This document shows positions 8,978 to 15,582 of a stretch of 64,000 nt of DNA, piece after piece. The DNA comes from Streptomyces caniscabiei. Its GTDB lineage: Bacteria; Actinomycetota; Actinomycetes; Streptomycetales; Streptomycetaceae. A model generated the notes under the pieces. The model did not search any database. It was not told where the DNA came from and worked only from the letters and a program-made list of their open reading frames with translations. Made by a program: the position numbers and the translations under genes. Location of the stretch: the NCBI RefSeq assembly GCF_014930365.1, contig NZ_JABXWI010000012.1, positions 171,044 through 235,043 of the forward strand. The letters are read 5' to 3'. How positions within the stretch are numbered: position 1 is the first letter of the stretch; the number at the start of each line of letters is the position of its first letter.

Positions 8978-9326
8978 GCCGCCCTCCCTGGCCGACGGGT
9001 TCCTTGGCCTGCGTCGTGGGATCGCCGACCCGGACGCCGTCCGGGATCACGCAGAAGGCGAGGAAGACGCCCTGCGCGCGGTTGTATCCGGCGCCCTTGA
9101 CGTGGACGGTGCCGCCGGGGGCCGGAAGCACGACGGGGCCGGCCTTCAGCCGCAGCCGGAAGGTGTCGCCGTCGGCGGTGGTGACGGTCCGCTGCGCCTT
9201 GCCGGTGAGCGGCGTGGCGGCGGCGGTTGCGGTACCCGCGAGCGGGACCACGAGGGCTAGCGCGGCGGCGACGGCGCCGAGCGCGCCACGGAGGAGGTTC
9301 CTGGGCCTCGGGGTGGGGGGTTTCAT
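8910..9326 (-). pseudogene. Truncated secreted protein
   Basis: This 138-codon frame has a clear signal peptide (GALGAVAAALALVVPLAGTATAAA). It is followed by a beta-rich stretch with GAGYNRAQGVFLAFCVIPDGV, which resembles the start of a family of streptomycete secreted proteins that normally continue with further cysteines and tryptophans. Here the sequence turns into Pro/Ala/Ser-rich filler and ends antisense inside the neighbouring exporter gene. I read it as a 3'-truncated remnant, perhaps still expressed and exported. The overlap with the exporter's last 68 bp is consistent with a deletion. Confidence 0.55.
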
Positions 9327-9480
9327 GAGGCGGAGGCCGTCCCTTCACTTGCGTTACTTGAGATCTGAAGTTCCTGGCCCCCTGCCTAGATCACGACCGG
9401 CCAGTAGGCAACGCCGAGGGAACCCCTCCGCACTTCACCCACGAGATCGACACACGACGGCGTCGGATCCGGGCTCAGGC

Positions 9481-9523
9481 GTCGACCTCGACCTCGATCT
9501 CGACCTAGATCTCGATCTCGTAG
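9481..9523. repeat. Hexanucleotide repeat across a stop codon
   Basis: About seven imperfect copies of TCGACC/TCGATC follow one another. The TAG stop of the UTRA gene arises from a single-base variant (CTAGAT) inside the array, so copy number or point changes would alter the C-terminus. Confidence 0.7.
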
Positions 9524-10044
9524 CGCAGGCGTTGACGCAACGCCGGCATCACCATGCGGTCGACCTGGAGGGGGCGGTCGTCGCGGTCGAGGGTGACTCT
9601 GGTCAGGCGCAGCACCGGTTCTCCGGGTGCCGTGCGCAGGGTCTCGCGCTCGTCGTCGTCCGGGGTGTCGGCCGTGACGTCCTCGCGGGCGCGGGCGCCG
9701 ACATGGCCCAGCCGTGCGAGCAGTGTCACCGCTCCGCCGGGGATCTTGGCGGTGCCGGCGAGCGGGGTGCCGCGGGCGATGTCCACGGGGTAGAAGGTGT
9801 CGGTCAGTTCGGTCGGCCGGTCGTCGAGGAGGATCAGCCGGCGGCGTACGACGACCGGCTCGCCCTCGGCCGACCCCAGCAGCGCCGCGACCTCGGCGGG
9901 CGCCGCCGCCTCACCGGCGTACAGGATCCGCTGCGTGCCCCGGCGCCCCCGCGCCGCGGCCTCCTCGGCCCAGGCGTCGCCCCGCCCGTTCTCCCTCGGC
10001 GTCAGATACGGCATCGAGGTACTGACCCAGCTGTTGGCGCGCAC
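9505..10044 (-). CDS. UTRA-domain regulator lacking a DNA-binding domain
   Basis: This 179-residue protein consists of a GntR/HutC-type UTRA ligand-binding domain (EPVVVRRRLILLDDRP, TDTFYPVDIARGTPL, GEPVLRLTRVTLDRDDRPLQVDRMV) with no helix-turn-helix before it. The N-terminus is a ~45-residue streptomycete-type leader (NSWVSTSMPYLTPR, then EAAARGRRGTQRIL). The GTG start at 10042-10044 follows a GGGGAGG ribosome-binding site. The frame stays open upstream but reads as shadow of the next gene. Such UTRA-only proteins recur in Streptomyces. They may act as ligand sensors or partners for full GntR proteins, but this is not shown. Confidence 0.8.
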   Translation of the reverse strand: MRANSWVSTSMPYLTPRENGRGDAWAEEAAARGRRGTQRILYAGEAAAPAEVAALLGSAEGEPVVVRRRLILLDDRPTELTDTFYPVDIARGTPLAGTAKIPGGAVTLLARLGHVGARAREDVTADTPDDDERETLRTAPGEPVLRLTRVTLDRDDRPLQVDRMVMPALRQRLRYEIEI

Positions 10045-10088
10045 GCTGCCTCCCCATCTCCACGACCGACCGTACGTCGGCTGCCGGG

Positions 10089-11285
10089 TCACCGCATCGA
10101 GCGCAGCGGCGGATGCTCGGTCGTGATGCCCGGAGGCTGGAGGAGGGGCGGAGGCTCGGGCCCCGGGTCCTCGGTGAGGACGAGACCGGCGCCGGCGGGG
10201 TCGAAGCCGGCGGGCCAGCGGGTCCGGGAGCTGGCGAGGGCTCCGGTGAGGCGGGCCCCGGTGAGGTCGGCGGTGCTCAGGTCGCTGCCGCGCAGATCGG
10301 CCAGGCGGAGGTCGGCGCGGTGCAGGACGGCGCCGGAGGCGTCGGCCTTGCGGAGGTTCGCCTCGCGCAGGTCGGCCTCGGTGAAGTCGGCGTCCCGCAG
10401 ATCCGTCGCGACCAGACGCGCGCCCCGCAGGTCGGCGAGGGCGAGACGGGTCCGGCGCAGGACGGCGGTCGTGAGGTCGGCGTGCCGCAGGTTGGTGGAG
10501 ACGAGGGAGGCCTGGGTCAGGTTGGCGTGGTAAAGACCCGCCGCTTCCATGCAGGACCGGTCGAGGTTGACCTCGGTGAGCCACAGCCCGTCGCAGTCGG
10601 CCCGCCGCAGATCGGTGACGCTCAGGTTGAGCCAGGACTGCTCCCGGGGATGCAGCAGCAATACGCCGAGTCCGGTCAGCGCCACCTGGGCGTCGGCCGC
10701 CCTTACCTCCAGGGGCGCGACGTCATTGATCGGCGTCTCCGCCGACGGGACCGCCGGAGCGACCAGGGCGGCCGGGTCGTCCGGGCCGGTGGGCGGCGGC
10801 CACGGCAGATGTGTCCGCAGATAGGCCGCCAGGATGGAGAGGATCGCCTCGCGGTCCCGCGCCGAATGCTCCGCGATCCGCCACAGCGCGTGCAGTCCGC
10901 CGATGCGTACGTCCACCTTGTCGCTGCCGAGCTGGTCGACCGCCCGGCTGAACCGGTCGGTGACGTGACCTTCCTGCGTGGCGCGCAGACCGTCCTGGCT
11001 CACCCGGAGCTGGCGCCAGGTGGCGTACGCGCCGAAGAGGACGACCAGGCCGCCGACGGCCTGGAGCAGCGTCGTACGGACGTCGCTCACGGCCTTGAGC
11101 CTGTCCCGCGCGTCCACGCTCGCGCCGGCGAGATCGTGGTCGACGATCGCGCCCGGCAGGAGGACGAGCACCGCGCCCACGGCGACAAGGCCCGCCACGC
11201 CGGTGACGGCGACGCCCAACCTCCGTCCTCTCCCGGCCAGTCGGTCCCGCCAAGGCCGCCGACCGTGCGTCCCCCCGAACTCCAT
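10089..11285 (-). CDS. Pentapeptide-repeat membrane protein
   Basis: This ~398-residue protein has two membrane helices near residues 25-50 and 80-100, a cytoplasmic helical region (VTDRFSRAVDQLGSDKVDVRIGGLHALWRIA), and a C-terminal right-handed beta-helix of A(D/N)LXX pentapeptides over roughly residues 220-360. The RFSRAVDQLGS region is common to many actinobacterial pentapeptide proteins that resemble toxin-pathway or Fic-associated membrane proteins. The ATG at 11283-11285 is preferred over an in-frame GTG six bases upstream; no strong ribosome-binding site decides. Its function is unknown. Confidence 0.85.
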   Translation of the reverse strand: MEFGGTHGRRPWRDRLAGRGRRLGVAVTGVAGLVAVGAVLVLLPGAIVDHDLAGASVDARDRLKAVSDVRTTLLQAVGGLVVLFGAYATWRQLRVSQDGLRATQEGHVTDRFSRAVDQLGSDKVDVRIGGLHALWRIAEHSARDREAILSILAAYLRTHLPWPPPTGPDDPAALVAPAVPSAETPINDVAPLEVRAADAQVALTGLGVLLLHPREQSWLNLSVTDLRRADCDGLWLTEVNLDRSCMEAAGLYHANLTQASLVSTNLRHADLTTAVLRRTRLALADLRGARLVATDLRDADFTEADLREANLRKADASGAVLHRADLRLADLRGSDLSTADLTGARLTGALASSRTRWPAGFDPAGAGLVLTEDPGPEPPPLLQPPGITTEHPPLRSMR

Positions 11286-11340
11286 GGGCACGGGAGCTTA
11301 GGCGAGGGCCGCTGAATCGATCAAGGTCGGTGGTCGATGG

Positions 11341-11456
11341 GGGCGGGCGAGCGGGCGGGCTCGGGGCGGGCGAGCGGGCGAGCGGGCGAGCGGGCGGGCG
11401 GGCGTGGCGGGCGAGCGGGCGGGCGTGGCGGGCGAGCGGGCGGGCGTGGGGCGGGG
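11341..11456. repeat. GC-only tandem repeat
   Basis: This stretch consists of short G/C-rich units built on GCGAGCGGGCGGGCGTGGCG, with three clear ~22-bp copies at its right end. It lies in the intergenic space between the divergent pentapeptide-repeat and DUF952 genes. Open frames here are an effect of the repeat. Confidence 0.8.
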
Positions 11457-11480
11457 CGGATGCTGCTGTATAACCGGCCC

Positions 11481-11849
11481 GTGATCTACCACGTCGTATC
11501 CCTGGCCGTCTGGAACGCCCGACCCGATCAGCCGTACGCCCCCGCGTCGCTGCCGGAGGACGGTTTCGTGCACTGTTCGCCGGACGAGGCGACCACGCTG
11601 GCCGTCGTGAACGCCTTCTACCGGGTCGCGCCGGAGCCGTTGCACGTGCTCGTCCTCGACGAGGAACGGCTGAGCGCCCGGGTGGAGTTCGAGGCCGCCG
11701 CGCCCGCCCCGCCGCCGGGTGTCGGCGGGGAGGTGCTGTTCCCCCATGTGTTCGGGCCCCTCGACCGTGAGGCCGTCGTACGGATCCTGGAGATCCGGTG
11801 GGACGAGGACGGCCGCGCGGTGGGGCTGGCGGAGCACCATGGCTCCTAG
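11481..11849 (+). CDS. DUF952 family protein
   Basis: This 122-residue cytoplasmic protein matches the DUF952 family from its first residues (IYHVVSLAVWNAR), through EDGFVHCSPDEA, to the end. I chose the GTG at 11481 because the family typically begins M-I-Y-H. A TATAAC box also ends 6 nt upstream, fitting a leaderless start; the ATG at 11460 would add seven residues. The family is structurally defined but has no agreed function. The stop codon lies inside a terminator-like hairpin. Confidence 0.82.
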   Translation: MIYHVVSLAVWNARPDQPYAPASLPEDGFVHCSPDEATTLAVVNAFYRVAPEPLHVLVLDEERLSARVEFEAAAPAPPPGVGGEVLFPHVFGPLDREAVVRILEIRWDEDGRAVGLAEHHGS

Positions 11850-11867
11850 GGGCGCGGGCTAGGAGCC
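11841..11867. terminator. Hairpin terminator after the DUF952 gene
   Basis: GGCTCCTAG and CTAGGAGCC form a perfect 9-bp stem around a 9-nt GC-rich loop. The stem includes the TAG stop of the DUF952 gene. It lies between convergent genes and could serve both. Confidence 0.55.
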
Positions 11868-11895
11868 CCTACGCCACCGACCGCCGGGCGCCGGT

Positions 11896-14800
11896 TCACC
11901 GGTCCCGGTCGCCGCCCTCCTTGCGCTGCTCCACCCGATCCTCGGCCCGCTCCTCTGCCGCTGCCAGGCCTTCCGCCAGCACCTCCGCCAGATGCAGCCC
12001 CCGTCTCCCCGCGAGGTGCTCCAGCTGGGTGCGGCAGGAGAAGCCGTCCGCCAGGACGAGCGCGTCGTCGGCCGCGTCCCGTACCGCCGGGAGGAGTTGC
12101 TCCTCGGCGCAGGCCACGGAGACGTCGTAGTGGTCCTTCTCGAAGCCGAAGTTGCCGGCGAGGCCGCAGCAGCCGCCGCTGAGGGTGCCGGTGAGGCCGG
12201 CGGCCGCGCGGAGGCGGCGGTCGGGGGCGTCGCCCAGGACCGCGTGCTGGTGGCAGTGGGTCTGGCCGACGACCGGGCGGTCGATGGCGGGTGGCGTCCA
12301 GTGCGGGGCGTGCCGTTCCAGCGCCTCCGCGAACGTGACGACGGAGGCGGCGAGTCGGTGGGCCCGGGGGTCGTCGGGGAGGAGTTCGGGGAGGTCGGAG
12401 CGGAGTGTCGCCGCGCAGCTCGGTTCGAGGACGACGACGGGGAGGGGGCGGGGGGCGAAGTCCTGCTCCTGGTCCGGGTCCTGGTCCCACATCCACTGGG
12501 GAACAGGGGGGTTCAGGAACACTGCGAGCAGGTCGAGCGTGCGGCGCAGGACCGCGCGGGCCCGGTCGAGCTGGCCCGTCGAGATGTACGTCAGTCCGCA
12601 GCAGACCCGGCCCTGCCGCAGCGGGAACAGGGTGCGGGCGAGTCGCGGACCGGTGAGGGCGGCCTCCCCGCCCGCCTCCGCCCTCCGCGCCCTCCGCGCC
12701 CAGGGGGGCCTGCGGCGCGCCCGCAGCGTGGGCGGCACGATCACCCGCAGGCCGGCCGCCTCCAGCACCTTCAGCGCCGCCCGCCCCACGGACGGCGAGA
12801 GGTACTCCGTGAACGTGTCCGTCCACAGCAACACCGTCGTCGCCGGCTCGCCACCGGCACCGCCCCCGCCGCCGTCGAGGCCCTCGGCGCCCTCGGAGCA
12901 GCCGTCCTCCTCGATGTCGTCGGCGGGCTCGAAGTCCACGTCGGCGCCCAACTCGGCGAGCACGTCCGCCAGTTCCTCCGGGCCGAGGGCTCGGCGCCTC
13001 GGACCCCACGTCCGCCGCCCCCGGGCACCCGGACCACCGAAGGGACCCTCGACGACCGGCTCCTCCCCCGGCGGCTGCGCGGCCCCCGCCGCAACCACCT
13101 CGTCCGCCCCCGCCCCCTCCCTGAGCATCCGCCGGTACCACCGCACGAACGGCACCTTCGCCGGCCGGGGCAGCTCCCTCTCCGCCGCGATCCCGCCCAG
13201 CCGCTTCGCGAGCGCGGCCAGGGGGCGCACCCCGGCGAGGAGGCCGACGAGGCCGGCCGTGCGCGTACGGGCGACCAGGCGGAGCCACAGCGGCAGCCAC
13301 CCCATCGCGTAGTGGGCGGCCGGGCGGCGGCGCCCCGCGTAGTGGTGGTGGAGGAACTCCGCCTTGTACGTGGCCATGTCGACGCCGACCGGGCAGTCGG
13401 AGCGGCAGCCCTTGCAGGAGAGGCAGAGGTCGAGGGCGTCGCGCACCTCGGGCGAGCGCCAGCCGTCGGTGATCACCTCCCCGGCCAGCATCTCGTGCAG
13501 CAGGCGGGCGCGGCCCCGGGTGGAGTGCTCCTCCTCCCCGGTGGCGCGGAAGGAGGGGCACATGACGGCTCCGGAGGCCGGACTCACCTCGGTCGTACGG
13601 CACTTCGCGACGCCCACACAGCGTCGTACCGCCGCGGAGAAGTCGCCGCCGTCGTCCGGGTAGGCGAACTCCACCGGCACGGGTGTGCGGGGGAGGACCG
13701 CGAAGCGGAGGTTGGTGTCCAGGGGGGCGGGGCGGACGAGCATGCCGGGGTTCAGGAGGTCGTCGGGGTCCCAGACGCCCTTGACCTGCTCGAACAGCCG
13801 GACCATCTCGGTGCCGTACATCGTCGGCAGGAGTTCGGCGCGGGCCTGGCCGTCGCCGTGTTCGCCGGAGAGGGAGCCGCCGTGGGAGGTGACCAGTGCG
13901 GCCAGTTCCTCGGAGAAGCGGCGGAAGCGGGCGATGCCGGGCGGGGTCAGGAGGTCGAAGTCGATACGGACGTGGATGCAGCCGTCGCCGAAGTGGCCGT
14001 AGGGCGTGCCGCGCAGGTCGTGGGCGCGCAGCAGGCCCCGGAAGTCCCGCAGGTACGCGCCGAGTCGGGCCGGTGGCACGGCGCAGTCCTCCCAGCCGGG
14101 CCAGGCCTCGGTGCCGTCGGGCATGCGGGTGGCCGTACCGCTGGCGTCCTCGCGGATGCGCCAGAGGGCGCGCTGCGCGGCGGGGTCCGTGACCACGAGG
14201 GCGTCGGCGGCGTCGGCCGCGCGGACCAGGGCGTCGGCGCGGGCCCGTGCCTCGGCGGGGGTGTCGCCGCCCGTCTCCACGAACAGCCAGGCCCCGCCCG
14301 CCGGGAGGCCGGTCGCCCCCGGTGGGACGAGGTCCGCCGCCATGCCCTCCACCGTGAGCGGGCCAAGCGGCAGCAGGCCGGGGGCGGCCTCGGCCGCCGC
14401 GCTCTCGTCGGCGTACGCCAGGACGGCGAGGGCACGCGCGCGGGGGGCCTCGACGAGCCGTACGACCGCTTCCGTGAGCACACCGAGCGTGCCCTCGGAG
14501 CCGCAGAAGGAGCGGGCGACGTCCGCGCCGTTCTCCGGGAGGAGGGCGTCGAGGGCGTACCCGGAGATCCGGCGGGGGAGGTCGGGGAAGCCGGTGCGCA
14601 GGCGGGCCAACTCCCGCTCCACCAGCGGGCGGAGGCCGTCCGGGGCGCCGGACCAGCCCTGGGCCAGGCGCCGTGCGTCGCCGCGTGCCCCGATCACCGA
14701 CAGCTCGCGCACGCTGTCGGCCGTGGTGCCCCAGGCGACCGAGTGCGAGCCGCACGAGTTGTTGCCGATCATGCCGCCGAGGGTGCAGCGGCTGTGGGTG

Positions 14801-15312
14801 GAGGGGTCGGGGCCGAAGCGCAGGCCGTGCGGGGCGGCGGCCTCCTGGAGGCGGTCCAGGACCAGGCCGGGCTGGACGACCGCCGTGCGCGCCTCGGGGT
14901 CGAGGGAGACCAGCCGGTTCAGATGGCGGGTGAAGTCCAGGACGACGCCGGTGCCCGTGGCCTGCCCGGCGATCGACGTGCCGCCGCCGCGTGCGACGAC
15001 CGGGACGCCGTGCTCGCGGCACACGGACAGGACGGCCGCGACGTCGTCCGCGTCCCGGGGCGCGACCACGCCCAGCGGCACCCGGCGGTAGTTGGACGCG
15101 TCCATCGTCGTCAGCGCGCGTGCGGTCGCGTCGAACGCGGCCTGGCCGCGTACGCCCGCCGCCCGCAGCGCGGCCGACAGCGCGCGCCGCGTCCCCGCCG
15201 TGTCCGCCTCGCGCGCGGCCGCCTCACCCGTGTCCGCGTCCCCCGCCGTGCCCCGCGCGGGCGCGGCACCACGGCCCGTCGCACGGCCCGCCGTACCCCC
15301 GAAGTCCGTCAT
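11896..15312 (-). CDS. FAD-linked oxidase/Fe-S fusion (D-lactate dehydrogenase-like)
   Basis: This 1138-residue protein fuses a GlcD-type FAD-binding half to a GlpC/GlcF-type iron-sulfur half, as in the respiratory D-lactate/2-hydroxyacid dehydrogenases of actinobacteria. The PP-loop FAD domain (VPVVARGGGTSIAGQATG, IGNNSCGSHS) lies at about 90-320 and the FAD-oxidase C domain to ~600. The 4Fe-4S motif CLSCKGCRSDCPVGVD is near 710, and two CCG-type heterodisulfide-reductase motifs follow (CCGLTYISTGQLD; GGCCGLAGNFGFEK). The ATG at 15310-15312 begins a Gly/Ala/Thr-rich leader. Electrons would pass to quinone at the membrane. The precise hydroxyacid is not certain. Confidence 0.9.
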   Translation of the reverse strand: MTDFGGTAGRATGRGAAPARGTAGDADTGEAAAREADTAGTRRALSAALRAAGVRGQAAFDATARALTTMDASNYRRVPLGVVAPRDADDVAAVLSVCREHGVPVVARGGGTSIAGQATGTGVVLDFTRHLNRLVSLDPEARTAVVQPGLVLDRLQEAAAPHGLRFGPDPSTHSRCTLGGMIGNNSCGSHSVAWGTTADSVRELSVIGARGDARRLAQGWSGAPDGLRPLVERELARLRTGFPDLPRRISGYALDALLPENGADVARSFCGSEGTLGVLTEAVVRLVEAPRARALAVLAYADESAAAEAAPGLLPLGPLTVEGMAADLVPPGATGLPAGGAWLFVETGGDTPAEARARADALVRAADAADALVVTDPAAQRALWRIREDASGTATRMPDGTEAWPGWEDCAVPPARLGAYLRDFRGLLRAHDLRGTPYGHFGDGCIHVRIDFDLLTPPGIARFRRFSEELAALVTSHGGSLSGEHGDGQARAELLPTMYGTEMVRLFEQVKGVWDPDDLLNPGMLVRPAPLDTNLRFAVLPRTPVPVEFAYPDDGGDFSAAVRRCVGVAKCRTTEVSPASGAVMCPSFRATGEEEHSTRGRARLLHEMLAGEVITDGWRSPEVRDALDLCLSCKGCRSDCPVGVDMATYKAEFLHHHYAGRRRPAAHYAMGWLPLWLRLVARTRTAGLVGLLAGVRPLAALAKRLGGIAAERELPRPAKVPFVRWYRRMLREGAGADEVVAAGAAQPPGEEPVVEGPFGGPGARGRRTWGPRRRALGPEELADVLAELGADVDFEPADDIEEDGCSEGAEGLDGGGGGAGGEPATTVLLWTDTFTEYLSPSVGRAALKVLEAAGLRVIVPPTLRARRRPPWARRARRAEAGGEAALTGPRLARTLFPLRQGRVCCGLTYISTGQLDRARAVLRRTLDLLAVFLNPPVPQWMWDQDPDQEQDFAPRPLPVVVLEPSCAATLRSDLPELLPDDPRAHRLAASVVTFAEALERHAPHWTPPAIDRPVVGQTHCHQHAVLGDAPDRRLRAAAGLTGTLSGGCCGLAGNFGFEKDHYDVSVACAEEQLLPAVRDAADDALVLADGFSCRTQLEHLAGRRGLHLAEVLAEGLAAAEERAEDRVEQRKEGGDRDR

Positions 15313-15451
15313 GCGTTCCAGGATGCACCCGACCACTGACAGTGACGGCGTACGACCCCCAGGTGATCGTCCGCTCCGTGGACAGGCGGCGCGCCGCTCA
15401 CCGGGCACGTTGGCCGGATTCCGCGGAGCTAACCCGAAACCGGCCAACCAC

Positions 15452-15476
15452 CGTCACGAACTCCCATATAGTGACG
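15452..15476. promoter_or_regulatory. cvnA promoter with inverted GTCAC/GTGAC element
   Basis: CGTCAC and GTGACG form 6-bp inverted arms 13 bp apart, and a TATAGT -10-like box (15467-15472) lies against the right arm. Conservon promoters elsewhere are developmentally controlled, and GTnAC half-sites resemble those of BldD, but that link is a guess. A 25-bp tandem repeat follows in the presumed leader. Confidence 0.4.
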
Positions 15477-15510
15477 CCCAATTGAGCACCAGACGTCGCT
15501 TCTCGTTCAG

Positions 15511-15572
15511 GGACCGACCGAGTTACCGCCTCCAGGAACCGACTGCGTTACCGAGTCCAGAACCGACCGAGG
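15511..15572. repeat. 25-bp direct repeats in the cvnA leader
   Basis: Two 25-bp units (15511-15535 and 15536-15560, about 20 of 25 bases identical) and a 12-bp partial third copy built on GACCGACCGAGTTACCG lie 11-72 bp upstream of the cvnA start. They may be regulator sites or a chance duplication. Confidence 0.7.
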
Positions 15573-15582
15573 ACACCAGCCG

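Noticed and set aside
9505..10584. A single 359-residue protein ending in the UTRA domain
   Set aside because: The first 180 codons are antisense-like Arg/Pro-rich sequence opposing the pentapeptide gene region; a good ribosome-binding site marks the GTG at 10044.
11992..15339. 1115-codon plus-strand frame
   Set aside because: Antisense to the FAD/Fe-S dehydrogenase; no domain motifs, and composition is that of a complementary-strand shadow.
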